From Pseudomonadota bacterium (lineage in GTDB: Bacteria > Desulfobacterota > Desulfarculia > Desulfarculales > Desulfarculaceae), in NCBI GenBank assembly GCA_018902755.1, contig JAHIQI010000017.1:1-64000 (forward strand): a DNA stretch of 64,000 nt, read 5' to 3'. Below are positions 16,402 through 25,248 of the stretch, in pieces (the first letter of the stretch is position 1; each line of letters begins with the position of its first letter). The notes below the pieces were generated by a model. The model had not been told where the DNA came from. It did not search any database and saw only the letters and a list, made by a program, of their open reading frames with translations. The position numbers and the translations under genes are program-made.

Positions 16402-17637
16402 ATGTCCCATACTCCTATCAGTTCCTTTGACCAACTGGCCCTGTGCAACCCCTTGCGCAAGGCCCTGAGCGGCCTGGGCTACCAGACCCCGACCCCGGTG
16501 CAGGCCGCAGCCATTCCCCCCTTGCTGGAGGGGCGGGACCTGCTGGGATGCTCCCAGACCGGAACCGGCAAAACCGCCGCTTTCGCCCTGCCCATCCTGC
16601 AAAAATTCTCCGCCAACCGCAAGCGGCCCGCCCGTTGCTCCACCCGCGCTTTGGTGCTGACCCCCACCAGGGAGTTGGCCGTGCAGATCAGCGAGAGCTT
16701 CAGGGACTACGGACGCTACGTGGGCCTCAAGCAGGTGGTGATCTACGGCGGCGTGGGCATGCACCCCCAGATCAGGGCCTGCACCAATGGCGTGGACGTG
16801 GTGGTGGCCACTCCCGGCCGCCTGCTGGACCTCATCGGCCGGGGCTACCTGCGCCTGGACAGCCTGGAGGTATTCGTACTGGACGAGGCCGACCGCATGC
16901 TGGATATGGGCTTTCTGCCCGATATCAAGCGGTTGTTGACCCTCATCCCTCAGAAGCGCCAGAGCCTGTTCTTTTCGGCCACCATGCCGCCCACCATCGC
17001 CACCCTGGCCGACAGCATCCTCACCGACCCGGTGAAAATCCAAATTTCCCCCGCCGCCACCCCGGTGGAGCGCATTGACCAGCGGGTGCTGTTCGTGTCC
17101 CAGACGGACAAGCGCGCCCTGTTGGGCGAGGTGCTCAAGGACGACCTGACCGACCGGGTCCTGGTGTTCACCCGCACCAAGCACGGGGCCGACCGGGTGG
17201 TCGCCCAACTGGTGGACGTCAAGGTGCGAGCCGAGGCCATTCACGGCAACAAGTCGCAGAACGCCCGGCAGAAGGCTCTGAACAACTTCCGCAACGGCCA
17301 CACCAGAGTCTTGGTGGCCACGGACATAGCCTCCCGGGGCATCGACGTGGAAGGCATAACCCACGTCATCAACTACGACCTGCCCAACGAGCCCGAGAGC
17401 TACGTGCACCGCATCGGCCGCACCGCCCGGGCCGGCAATGACGGCATCGCCATATCCTTCTGCGCGCCCAAGGAAAAATCCTATCTGCGCGACATAGAGC
17501 GCCTGATTCATCAGTCGGTGCCGGTGCAGGACACCCGCACCTACGGCGTGTCGGGGTACGCGCCGCGCGGCCGGAGCAAACCGGTTCCGCAGCGCGCCAA
17601 TCGCGGCCACGGCCGCAGGCGCATGGCCGCTGCCTAG
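16402..17637 (+). CDS. DEAD-box ATP-dependent RNA helicase, RhlE-like
   Basis: A 411-residue helicase. The Q motif region is GYQTPTPVQAAAIP, Walker A is SQTGTGKT, Walker B is LDEADRMLDMGF, motif III is FSATMP, motif V is ATDIASRGIDVEG and motif VI is HRIGRTARAG. A short basic tail (RGRSKPVPQRANRGHGRRRM) likely binds RNA. The ATG at 16402 has AAGGAAG eight bases upstream. The upstream ATG at 16354 touches its AGGAGG and is less likely. RhlE-type helicases act in ribosome assembly and RNA decay. Confidence 0.93.
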   Translation: MSHTPISSFDQLALCNPLRKALSGLGYQTPTPVQAAAIPPLLEGRDLLGCSQTGTGKTAAFALPILQKFSANRKRPARCSTRALVLTPTRELAVQISESFRDYGRYVGLKQVVIYGGVGMHPQIRACTNGVDVVVATPGRLLDLIGRGYLRLDSLEVFVLDEADRMLDMGFLPDIKRLLTLIPQKRQSLFFSATMPPTIATLADSILTDPVKIQISPAATPVERIDQRVLFVSQTDKRALLGEVLKDDLTDRVLVFTRTKHGADRVVAQLVDVKVRAEAIHGNKSQNARQKALNNFRNGHTRVLVATDIASRGIDVEGITHVINYDLPNEPESYVHRIGRTARAGNDGIAISFCAPKEKSYLRDIERLIHQSVPVQDTRTYGVSGYAPRGRSKPVPQRANRGHGRRRMAAA

Positions 17638-17684
17638 TCTTGAGGATGCATGGGCATGGCCCCGGCGGGTTGGACGACTGACCC

Positions 17685-18341
17685 ATGCCGCAAAGGCCCC
17701 ACGAGGAGAGAGTCTGCCACGGGGTCAGGTTCTACCAGAGCCGGCATAGCCGGATCAGGCAGCTGAAAGGCCTCCACTCTCCTCTGGACTTCGGCTACCG
17801 CGTCTGGACCTCCTGCTGGTTGCTCATGGACTACCTCAAGTCCCTGGGGCTGCCCCCAGGGCTGAGGGTGATGGACGTGGGCTGCGGCTGGGGCCTGGCG
17901 GGAATATTTTGCGCCAAAAACCTTCAGGCCAGCGTGACCTGCATGGACGCTGACCTGGAGGTTTTCCCTTTTCTTGACCTGCACGCCGAACTGAACCAGG
18001 TGCGGGTCTCCACCCTGCACAAGCGTTACGAGAATCTCACCTCCCAGGACCTGGAGGGCATCGACCTGCTCATAGGGGCGGACATCTGCTATTGGGACGA
18101 GATGCCGGAAGTGCTTATCCCCATGATTGAAATGGCCCTGGCTTCCCATGTGCGCCTTATCCTTATCGCCGACCCCGGGCGCAGCAGCTTCGCCAGGCTG
18201 GCCGAACATTGCGAAGCCAACTACGGCGCGGGCACCACGAATTTCTTCGTGCGCAAGCCCCATCCCCTCAGCGGCCGCGTCATGAAAATCAGCAACGGCT
18301 CAGAGGCCCACCGCAAATGCCCAGCCAGTATATTAAAGTGA
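17685..18341 (+). CDS. Class I SAM-dependent methyltransferase
   Basis: A 218-residue Rossmann-fold methyltransferase. Motif I is VMDVGCGWGLAGIF (near residue 62), the acidic end of strand 2 is MDADLEVF, and DLLIGADICYW is at the motif IV position. An acidic-residue pattern and a target-site ADICYW resemble protein or small-molecule methyltransferases of the METTL-like type. The substrate cannot be named. It starts 48 bases after the helicase and is followed by an AT-rich hairpin terminator. Confidence 0.8.
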   Translation: MPQRPHEERVCHGVRFYQSRHSRIRQLKGLHSPLDFGYRVWTSCWLLMDYLKSLGLPPGLRVMDVGCGWGLAGIFCAKNLQASVTCMDADLEVFPFLDLHAELNQVRVSTLHKRYENLTSQDLEGIDLLIGADICYWDEMPEVLIPMIEMALASHVRLILIADPGRSSFARLAEHCEANYGAGTTNFFVRKPHPLSGRVMKISNGSEAHRKCPASILK

Positions 18342-18399
18342 TTGCTCTAATTAGTCGCACTGTTTTGCGCGGGAGCATGCGCCGGCTATGCCTTGGGTT

Positions 18400-18425
18400 A
18401 AGTTAAAGCATAAGCTTTAACTTTT
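18400..18425 (+). terminator. AT-rich hairpin terminator
   Basis: AAGTTAAAGC (18400-18409) and GCTTTAACTT (18414-18423) form a perfect inverted repeat with loop ATAA, followed by TT. It is a likely terminator for the methyltransferase gene, although its low-GC stem is weaker than the hairpin that follows. Confidence 0.5.
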
Positions 18426-18467
18426 CTCCGCCGCTCATTTGGTTTCTGCCTGCCCTAGGGCGAAATG

Positions 18468-18505
18468 AAAACCCCCGACCGCGTAACCGCGGCCGGGGGG
18501 TTTTT
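18468..18505. terminator. Bidirectional terminator between convergent genes
   Basis: AAAACCCCCG and CCGCG pair with CGCGG and CGGGGG followed by TTTTT. A runs on one side and T runs on the other let it stop both the plus-strand methyltransferase transcript and the minus-strand APS kinase operon. Confidence 0.85.
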
Positions 18506-18560
18506 GTTTCAACCGAAACCGGCAGCACACGAAATCTGCCTGGAATTGATTTCTACTGGA

Positions 18561-19157
18561 TCACCCGATGGTTATGAGACCTTTTTCCCGCAGGGAGCGC
18601 AGCAGCTGGGCCATGCAGCCGGGATGTTGCGTGTTCTCGGTGTCCACGATGATCTCCGAGGTCACCGACACCTCGAAGGGCGCGTCGATGCCGGTCATGT
18701 TGGCGATCTCGCCCTTGCGGGCCTTGGCATACAGGCCCTTGGGGTCGCGCAGTTCGCAGGTGGCCAGGGAGCACTTTACAAAGCACTCGCAGTAGTTGTG
18801 CCCCTCCAGAATCTCGCGCACCATTCGGCGGTTGGACTCCAGGGGAGTGATGAAGGACACGATGACCAGGGAGCCCGCCATGGCCATGAGGCGGGCGATC
18901 TCCGCCGCCCGGCGCAGGTTTTCGGTGCGGTCGGCCTCGCTGAAGCCCAGGTCGCGGTTCAGGCGCTTGCGCACCTGGTCGCCGTCCAAAAAGGACACCC
19001 AGTTGCCGTGCTTGGTCAGGACCTCGCGCAGCGAACCCGCCAGGGTGGATTTGCCGCTGCCGGGCATGCCGAAAAACCAGACCACGCCGCTTTTGGCGGA
19101 GATGTTTTGCGCAAGTATATCGGGGCAAGTGCCGGTTGTTGATTCTTGGGTAGTCAT
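18561..19157 (-). CDS. cysC: Adenylylsulfate (APS) kinase
   Basis: A 198-residue kinase that phosphorylates APS to PAPS, the activated sulfate donor. The P-loop is GMPGSGKST (30-38). The APS-binding segment LDGDQVRKRL, then DLGFSEADRTENLRR and VSFITPLESNRR are diagnostic of CysC. No ATP sulfurylase is fused or adjacent. It is the last gene of a minus-strand group with two sulfotransferase-type proteins, so its PAPS is probably used for sulfonation as well as, or instead of, assimilation. Confidence 0.92.
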   Translation of the reverse strand: MTTQESTTGTCPDILAQNISAKSGVVWFFGMPGSGKSTLAGSLREVLTKHGNWVSFLDGDQVRKRLNRDLGFSEADRTENLRRAAEIARLMAMAGSLVIVSFITPLESNRRMVREILEGHNYCECFVKCSLATCELRDPKGLYAKARKGEIANMTGIDAPFEVSVTSEIIVDTENTQHPGCMAQLLRSLREKGLITIG

Positions 19158-19245
19158 TTGTTCACCAGATTCCGTGTCTGACGCCCTTTAAGCGGGCCGG
19201 TAATATCGTTCGTGTGCTGGCGGCATCCGTGAAACATGCGGGGAT

Positions 19246-20718
19246 TCATTGCCGCGCCCCGGCCATCACCCTCTGGTGCAGGGCCTGGTGCACCGCCTCG
19301 GCTTCGGCCAGAACCATGGTGTCCACCGGGGGGTGGTCGTGCCGGGTGGAGGGCTTCACCTGGCTGAAGAATGGCTCCAACTGGGCCTTGTCCAGTTGCA
19401 GGATGGGAGCCAGTTCCTCCAGGCAGGCCGCCGGTTGGCGGCAGAAACGGTCGTAATCGAACAACACGATGTCGTCAGCGTGATTGCTCAGCACATAGTC
19501 GTAAACGCAGCCCCAATAGCGGACCCAGTAGGAGAAGTCGTCCAACTCGTCGGGGCAACGGGGCAGGGCGTCGTTGTTGAAACGGAAGGGCTTCAGGTTG
19601 GCCCCGAACTCGTGATGGCCCAGCCAGTTCATGTACCTGAGGGAGAAGGGGTCTTCCTGGTGCGTTTTCAAAAACCGCTGGTGCTGCACCATCAGGGACT
19701 TGGCATGGTCCAGCGGGTTGCGGAAAGGCACCAGGATCACCGCCTCGGGGAAGGCCCGCTTGAGGGAGGCGATGCGCAAAAGGTTGTTGTTGTTTTTGGC
19801 CAAGTAGCGCAGGGGGGCCTTGCCGGAGTCCTTGGCGATGATGTTGGACACGTAGCGGCGGTACTGGATGAGCACCTCCCGTGGGGGCTTGTGGGGTGCC
19901 AGATGCCGCTCTTTCACGTAGCGGTCCCGGTCGAAGGTCATCCAGAAGATTTCCTCAAAAGCCTCCGGGCTGTCGTAGTTCACCAGCAGCCGGTCCTTGT
20001 GGGCCCTTTCCTTGGCCTCGGCGTATTGCCGCCGCCCGGCGGAAAGGGAGTTCCACATGTTGGGCGCGGTGATGAAGGGCATGTCCCGGTAGGTGAGGGT
20101 GGCGAAACGCTTGCTGGCGTACACCGCCTGCAACAGGATGGTGGTGCCCCCCCTGGCCAGGCCGGTGATGTACACCGGCGGCCCCGGCGGCGGGGGCAGC
20201 TTGCGGGCGGCGGACAGGGCGCAGTCCAGGTCGAAGGCTGCCTTGCGCACCAGGCGGCTGTCCAGGGCCAAGTGGTGCAGCAGCTTGGAGCCCAGGTGGT
20301 AGTCGCCGCCTTCCTCGGGGGTCAGCTTGACCCGGGCGAAGGCGTAGGCCATGCCCAGGACGGCGGCGATGATCTGCACCGAGGGCTCCAGCAACAGGGC
20401 CGCCGTGGCGGAGAGGCCGCCCAGGAACCACATGCCCACCAGGCAGAAGGCCAGGGCAAAGCCCGCGGCCATGATGGCGATGTAGACCACGTTGAGCAGG
20501 CTGGCCGCCAGGATGGCCCCCGCGTAGTGGGGCAGGATCTTTTCTTTCCAGTGATCAGAAACTTTGGATGACTTGACCACCCCCATGACCTTCTGGGTAG
20601 TCGTCTTGAGGCGGTTAAGGTTGTCCATCATGGGCAGGGCGCGGAAAAGCTCCACGAAAACCACCACCCCCGGCAGGCAGGCCAGGGCTTGGAGCGCCCA
20701 ACTAGTCCAGGGGGTCAT
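19246..20718 (-). CDS. Membrane-linked PAPS-dependent sulfotransferase family protein
   Basis: A protein of about 490 residues. The first 130 hold hydrophobic helices, including a long pair around LLNVVYIAIMAAGFALAFCL. The catalytic domain begins near 180 with the PAPS 5'-phosphate loop ITGLARGGTTIL and has the 3'-phosphate motif VPFRNPLDHAKSLM further on. These are the two defining sulfotransferase motifs. The start at 20718 has a GGGA element and overlaps the upstream small gene by 17 bases, while an upstream ATG at 20754 would overlap by 53. The acceptor is unknown. Adjacency to APS kinase supports PAPS use. Confidence 0.85.
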   Translation of the reverse strand: MTPWTSWALQALACLPGVVVFVELFRALPMMDNLNRLKTTTQKVMGVVKSSKVSDHWKEKILPHYAGAILAASLLNVVYIAIMAAGFALAFCLVGMWFLGGLSATAALLLEPSVQIIAAVLGMAYAFARVKLTPEEGGDYHLGSKLLHHLALDSRLVRKAAFDLDCALSAARKLPPPPGPPVYITGLARGGTTILLQAVYASKRFATLTYRDMPFITAPNMWNSLSAGRRQYAEAKERAHKDRLLVNYDSPEAFEEIFWMTFDRDRYVKERHLAPHKPPREVLIQYRRYVSNIIAKDSGKAPLRYLAKNNNNLLRIASLKRAFPEAVILVPFRNPLDHAKSLMVQHQRFLKTHQEDPFSLRYMNWLGHHEFGANLKPFRFNNDALPRCPDELDDFSYWVRYWGCVYDYVLSNHADDIVLFDYDRFCRQPAACLEELAPILQLDKAQLEPFFSQVKPSTRHDHPPVDTMVLAEAEAVHQALHQRVMAGARQ

Positions 20719-20926
20719 CTTCCCGGTTTTCCTGCTTTTTTTTGCCGATGCCAAAGAGCCGTTTGATCGGGTACCAGAAGAAGGCGAGGATGGCCAGGAT
20801 TACGGAGAAGACCACTCCCAGGATGGCGCCGATGGCCCCCAGGCCCAAGCCGGGGCCCACATAGGCCTGGGCGGTGCCGGGGAGCACCAGAAGCAGGGCG
20901 GCTACGGCCAGCAAGGCTATTTGCAT
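20702..20926 (-). CDS. Small exported or membrane protein of the sulfotransferase cluster
   Basis: A 74-residue protein with an N-terminal hydrophobic signal ending near TAQA, then a glycine-rich start to the mature part (YVGPGLGLGAIGAILG). One transmembrane helix follows, and the C-terminus is charged (KRLFGIGKKKQENREDDPLD). Its gene overlaps both neighbours (10 bases with the arylsulfotransferase-like gene, 17 with the sulfotransferase), so it is translated with them. I do not know its function. It may be an assembly or anchoring subunit. Confidence 0.7.
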   Translation of the reverse strand: MQIALLAVAALLLVLPGTAQAYVGPGLGLGAIGAILGVVFSVILAILAFFWYPIKRLFGIGKKKQENREDDPLD

Positions 20927-22482
20927 TTGGGCAGCTCCTTGAAATAATTGAGCGGCAATATCTTGGCCTCGGAGACGTTCAGGAAGCGGTTCTTGTCGTC
21001 ATAAGTGTTGAGGAACTCGAAGACCACCTTGCCGTTCTTGTCCACCTCGAAAACGCGCCCCTGCTGAGGGGAGGTTACCAGTATGCCCCCGTCGGGCAGG
21101 AATTGGTGCTTTCCCTGAATGTGGCTGTAGAAATTGTATTTCCTGCCGTCCAGTAAGACCCTGCCCTTGTAGGTCTTGGGGTCGATCTCGATGATGGTGG
21201 AAAAATCGCGGTGCATGTTGTTGTCGTAGACGGTGATCACGCCCCGGTTGTTCCAGTCCGGGTCGTGCTGGCGTCTGGTCTGGCCCTGCCGCCACCATTT
21301 CACCTTGAGGGTGTCGGGGTCCATCACGAACACCAGGTCCACCGAGCGCAGGGAGACCAGAAGGTCGCCCGCCTTGAAGCCGGGGTAAAGGTGGGCCAGG
21401 GACTTGGGCAGGGGGTCGATGTCGTTGGGGTGCCACTGGCCGCCGCCGTCCACCACCCAGGTGGAGCGGGAATGCTCGTCGAGCTGGCGGATGCCGAAGA
21501 TGTCTATGTCCTGGTTGGCGTCCACGATGGCCTGCAAGGGGATGGCCTTGAGTATCTTGCCGGTGGCGTCGTCCACCTGCACCAGGCAGTCCTTGCGGTT
21601 GGGGTCGTCGGCGGTGGGGCCCCACACCCACAGGGTGCCGTCGTCGCCCAGGGTGACGGAGTGGTGGAAGCCGCCCTTGAGCCGCCAGAGGATGTTGCCG
21701 CAGTAGTCGTATTTGGTCAGGGATGTGCCGTTGTCGTATGCGGCGTAGATGGAGCCGTCGTGGCCTACGTCAAAGCCGTGGGGGAACACGTTGGAGTCGT
21801 CGCGATGCTCCCAGGGCACGTCCTCCTGGCTGGGCTTCCAGATGTGCGCCACCTTGCCGTCGGGGCCCAGGAGCACCGCGCCGTAGCGCTTGTCGTCAAA
21901 GTCGAAGGTGCCGAAGATGACCCGGTAGGCCTTGGGGGCGTCCGGGGAGAGGTAATACTTGGGGGGCAGGCGGCGCGAGCGGATGGGCAGGCCTTCCAGG
22001 CTGTGGTAGATGCGGTCGCCGGGGGCCTTGAGGTCCACGGTCACCAGGTGCCGGGCGGGCACGATGTCCAGGTCGTTGGCCAGCTTGTCCTCCAGGGTGG
22101 TGAAGCCCTCGCCCCGGAACCAGGCCTCGAATTGCTGGACGATGGGATAGGGCCAGGATCGGGTGCCGTAGACGTACAGGCCCACCCCGAAGCCGATCAA
22201 CAGCACCAGCCAGCCGGCCGCCACTCCCCGCCAAAACGAAACGCGGGCCACGAAGGGCCAGAAACGGGCCACCCCGGCCCAGAAGTCCCCCCCCGAGCGG
22301 CGCACCAAGCGCGCGATCAACTCCCCGAACAGCCAGAAGATCAGGCCGCCGCCCAGAACCCCGGCCGGCAGGCGCAGGGCCGCCTCGTCCCACCCATGGT
22401 TGCTCAACCAAAAAAGTTGGATGATCGCGCCGATAAAGGCGCCAAGTAGTGCCAGAGGTAGACGGGAGAAAAATGTGCGCAT
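20917..22482 (-). CDS. Membrane-anchored arylsulfotransferase-like protein
   Basis: A protein of about 521 residues. Three hydrophobic segments in the first 150 residues anchor it. The rest is a beta-propeller-like domain with arylsulfotransferase (ASST) signatures: FPHGFDVGHDGSIYAAYDNG, GGFHHSVTLGDDG, HPNDIDPLP, GDLLVSLRSVDLVFVMDP and QHDPDWNNRG. ASST enzymes move sulfate between phenolic compounds without PAPS. The homologous His and Asp residues appear present, but catalysis cannot be confirmed. ATG 22482 is preferred over TTG 22539. It is the first gene of a minus-strand operon ending with cysC. Confidence 0.8.
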   Translation of the reverse strand: MRTFFSRLPLALLGAFIGAIIQLFWLSNHGWDEAALRLPAGVLGGGLIFWLFGELIARLVRRSGGDFWAGVARFWPFVARVSFWRGVAAGWLVLLIGFGVGLYVYGTRSWPYPIVQQFEAWFRGEGFTTLEDKLANDLDIVPARHLVTVDLKAPGDRIYHSLEGLPIRSRRLPPKYYLSPDAPKAYRVIFGTFDFDDKRYGAVLLGPDGKVAHIWKPSQEDVPWEHRDDSNVFPHGFDVGHDGSIYAAYDNGTSLTKYDYCGNILWRLKGGFHHSVTLGDDGTLWVWGPTADDPNRKDCLVQVDDATGKILKAIPLQAIVDANQDIDIFGIRQLDEHSRSTWVVDGGGQWHPNDIDPLPKSLAHLYPGFKAGDLLVSLRSVDLVFVMDPDTLKVKWWRQGQTRRQHDPDWNNRGVITVYDNNMHRDFSTIIEIDPKTYKGRVLLDGRKYNFYSHIQGKHQFLPDGGILVTSPQQGRVFEVDKNGKVVFEFLNTYDDKNRFLNVSEAKILPLNYFKELPKCK

Positions 22483-22857
22483 CGTGCCGAAGTTTTCCTC
22501 AAAGGGTGGCTTGCGTCCGACGATTACCACCGTTATCAAACCGATCCATAGGCCCCGGCCAAGATGAAGCCCGCAGTTAATCTATCATTTTTATGAAAGA
22601 TGGCAACCAGTCAGGCGATAAGCCCGGCGCTTTGCAAGCGCCTGACCACCGGAGGCACCAACAGCCCGCCCGCCTCGCCGTGGGGCAGGCGGGCTTCCCG
22701 GTTGGTGCCCGGGTGCGCTTGCAGGGCGAAGCCCAGGCTGCCACGGTGCCGGCCATGATCCATCAGGACTTTAGTAGGGGTTCCTTTTTGAGAAGGATTG
22801 TTTTATGTTAACGGTCAAATCAGGCTCTTAACCCCTTTATCCTGTCCGGAGGGAGAG
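22483..22857. other. Intergenic region between divergent genes
   Basis: No supported gene. An AGCCCGCC/GGCGGGCT hairpin lies at about 22663-22693 but has no T run. The region should contain the promoters of the sulfonation operon (minus) and of the exported protein at 22858 (plus). I cannot place them. Confidence 0.35.
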
Positions 22858-23433
22858 ATGAAACGACTTCTGTTGGTGATAGCCGCCGCCTGTCTGATCC
22901 TGGGCGCCCCCGCGATTTCCCTGGCCGATCAAGCCAGCCAGTTGTTGCAGGAAACCATCAAAATTTGGCAAGACGGCAAGCCCAAAGAAGCCTTGCAGCA
23001 GGTGGACCAAGCCGTCCAGCTTATCTGGAACAAGGTCCCCCTGTACGTGCAAAAGGCGGTGTTGACCGAAGCCAAGGCCCAGAGCTACGGCATCTACGCG
23101 CCTCGGGCCGACAACGTCTACGAAGCCAAAAAGGCCACCATCCTGCTCTATGTGGAGCCGGTGGGCTACCGCATCACCAAGGCCCCGGACGATTTCTATA
23201 CCTTCGGCTTCACCGCCGACCTGGCCATCATGGACACCAAGGAAAATATTTTGGTGGGCAAGGAAAACTTCATGTCGGTGAACTTCAAGAGCCGGACCTT
23301 CAACCGGGAAATCTTCCTGAACATCACGGTTAACATCGGCGGCATGCCGCCCGGCGATTACCTGCTGGGCCTGCGCATAAAGGACACCAGCGGCCAAAGC
23401 ACCCCCCTTCGGGTGCCGGTCACCTTCAAGTAG
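22858..23433 (+). CDS. Exported protein of unknown function
   Basis: A 191-residue protein with a signal peptide ending near ISLADQ (residue 23). A helical segment (about 25-75) with repeated KEALQQVDQAV-like spacing looks like a single TPR-type hairpin. The rest is beta-rich and ends with a strand-rich domain (LGLRIKDTSGQSTPLRVPVT) like an Ig or C2 fold. CGGAGGGAG precedes the ATG. It is a single-gene unit convergent with the next gene. I do not recognise a named family. Confidence 0.65.
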   Translation: MKRLLLVIAAACLILGAPAISLADQASQLLQETIKIWQDGKPKEALQQVDQAVQLIWNKVPLYVQKAVLTEAKAQSYGIYAPRADNVYEAKKATILLYVEPVGYRITKAPDDFYTFGFTADLAIMDTKENILVGKENFMSVNFKSRTFNREIFLNITVNIGGMPPGDYLLGLRIKDTSGQSTPLRVPVTFK

Positions 23434-23444
23434 GCCCCGGCCGG

Positions 23445-23477
23445 GGGCGGGTGGAGCCGTTCGGCTCACCGCCCGCC
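23445..23477. terminator. Imperfect GC-rich hairpin between convergent genes
   Basis: A GGCGGG...GAGCCG arm pairs imperfectly with CGGCTCACCGCCC. There is no T run, so termination would need help from another factor. Confidence 0.3.
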
Positions 23478-23509
23478 TTCACCCGCGCCCCCCCGGGCGC
23501 TAAGGCGCT

Positions 23510-24007
23510 CTAGGCCGTGACCGAGCCTTGTTCGTCCTGCCACTGGAAAAGCCGCTTGAGGCGCTCCCAGAACTGGCCGCCCAGCACGAACAGGCTGACC
23601 ATGCCCAACACCTCCCCGGCCACCATGGACCAGGCCAGGAAGTGGATGGTGGCGTTGTCCGGCACAAAGAAGAGTAGATACACCAGCACGGCGTAGTAGG
23701 GCAGAAAGCTGACGGCCAGCAGCCACACCCCAAGCCGGTGCCGGGCGCGGCTGACCGGCTTGGGCGGGGCGGCTTCCCGGCGGAACCAGGAGGCGAACTT
23801 GGTTTTCAGAGCCGCCAGGAACGGCTTGCCCAAGAGCACCGCCGAGGCATAGAAGGCCACTTCACCGCTGGCCAGGAAGACCACCGCCAGGGTTCCCATC
23901 TCCGACAGGCCCATGCCCATGAAAGGCAAGATCGCCAGCACCAGGATGGGCACCAGGCTGTAGATGAACAGGGACAGCCCCAGGTAGTACTTCCAGTCTT
24001 TGGTCAT
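23510..24007 (-). CDS. Small four-helix membrane protein (transporter-suffix-like)
   Basis: A 165-residue protein with four predicted membrane helices in two pairs, separated by a basic cytoplasmic segment (FASWFRREAAPPKPVSRARH). The start DWKYYLGLSLFIYSLVPILV and the FLASGEVAFYA segment match small proteins annotated as transporter suffix domain-containing. GAGGAA precedes the ATG at 24007. It sits 17 bases downstream of the DUF362-ferredoxin gene on the same strand, so it is probably cotranscribed. Its role is unknown. Confidence 0.65.
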   Translation of the reverse strand: MTKDWKYYLGLSLFIYSLVPILVLAILPFMGMGLSEMGTLAVVFLASGEVAFYASAVLLGKPFLAALKTKFASWFRREAAPPKPVSRARHRLGVWLLAVSFLPYYAVLVYLLFFVPDNATIHFLAWSMVAGEVLGMVSLFVLGGQFWERLKRLFQWQDEQGSVTA

Positions 24008-24024
24008 GTTCCTCACCTATGGAT

Positions 24025-25095
24025 TTATTGCAGCTGCATGGCCTGCTCCGGGCACATTTCCTGGCAGCAAAAACACACGATGCACTTGTCCGGGTCGACC
24101 TTGGGCAGCTCTCCGTCAAAGGCCAGGGCCGAAGCGGGGCACTGCTCGATACAGGCTCCGCAGCCGGTGCACATGTCCGGGTCGGCCTGGGGCCGCAGCC
24201 TGGTGCGACTTTCTATGAACTCCTGGATTTTTTCCGCGCCCGGGCGGTCCGGCCCTCCGGCGGGGGGCAGCTTGAAGCCTTCGATGGGAGTGAACTCGCC
24301 CACGATCTCGGTGGCCTCGTCGCTGAACTCGCCCAGTCCGGCTTTTTGGGCCGTGGCCAGAAAACGCACTTGGCCGGGATCGGCCACGCCCATGAGCCGG
24401 GCGATCACCCCGTCCAGGGCCACCGCATTGTCCGAGGCCAGGATCAGGTTAAGGTCCCTGAGCTCGGTGGAGGCCGGGCCGTTGCCCTCCATGCCCACGA
24501 TGCCGTCCACGATGTACAGGTCCGGCACCCTGAGGCGAAACACATCCACCAGCAGGTCGTTGAAGCGCTTGGGGTTGCCGGCCAGCTTGTGCAGCTTGGC
24601 CTTCTGGGCCCCGGGCAGGATGCCGAAGCTGTTCTTGATGGCCCCGCTCAACACGGTAAGGCCGTGGGTCTTGAACTTGGGCACCGAGACGATCACATCC
24701 GCGTCCAGCACCGCCGTGGACACGCTCAAGGTGTCGCGGTACTCGGGGTTGAAGGGCACCTCCCGCGACTCGGCCCCAATGTTGCGGTAGTGGCCCAGGG
24801 AGGCTTCGGTCAGGCCGGTGTCGGCAAAGGCCTTTTCGTTGGCCCCGTAGGTGAACACGCCGGGGTTGTCGCCCACGATGAGCTGGGCCGGGTTCATGCT
24901 CTCCAGTTTTTTCACCACCGCCCTGAGCACCGCCGGGTGGGTGGTGATGGCCTCCTCGGACTTGGCGGTGCGGAGCACGTTGGGCTTCACCAAAACTTTT
25001 TTGCCCTCTATGGCCAAGGGGAAAAGGTCGAAGGCCCGGTTCACGGCTTGTTGGCAGGTCTCGAAATCGGCAGGCTGGATCATTACTTTGGACAT
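24025..25095 (-). CDS. DUF362 protein with C-terminal 2[4Fe-4S] ferredoxin domain
   Basis: A 356-residue protein. Residues 1 to about 285 are a DUF362 domain, recognisable by LVKPNVLRTAKSEEAITTHP, IVGDNPGVF, SVPKFKTHGLTVLSGAIKN and DGIVGMEGNGP. The C-terminal 60 residues carry two four-cysteine motifs, CTGCGACIEQCP and CIVCFCCQEMCP. Such proteins are widespread in strict anaerobes, but their substrate is unknown. GGGGAG precedes the ATG at 25095. It follows a DUF364 gene by about 150 bases. Confidence 0.85.
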   Translation of the reverse strand: MSKVMIQPADFETCQQAVNRAFDLFPLAIEGKKVLVKPNVLRTAKSEEAITTHPAVLRAVVKKLESMNPAQLIVGDNPGVFTYGANEKAFADTGLTEASLGHYRNIGAESREVPFNPEYRDTLSVSTAVLDADVIVSVPKFKTHGLTVLSGAIKNSFGILPGAQKAKLHKLAGNPKRFNDLLVDVFRLRVPDLYIVDGIVGMEGNGPASTELRDLNLILASDNAVALDGVIARLMGVADPGQVRFLATAQKAGLGEFSDEATEIVGEFTPIEGFKLPPAGGPDRPGAEKIQEFIESRTRLRPQADPDMCTGCGACIEQCPASALAFDGELPKVDPDKCIVCFCCQEMCPEQAMQLQ

Positions 25096-25248
25096 GCGGC
25101 TCCCCTTCATGGAGATGTTGATGCGGGGCTGTCCCTGGCGCTCCCGCGTTGGCCCTTAGCATAGGGCGCTCCTAGGGGTAAGACCTTAGCGCCTTGGCCC
25201 TGCCGCCGTCCAGTCGTTAGTGGCCTAGCGCCGCCGCTTGCCGCCGCC

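Noticed and set aside
22660..22700. GC-rich hairpin AGCCCGCC/GGCGGGCT as terminator
   Set aside because: It lies between divergent genes and has no T run on either strand.
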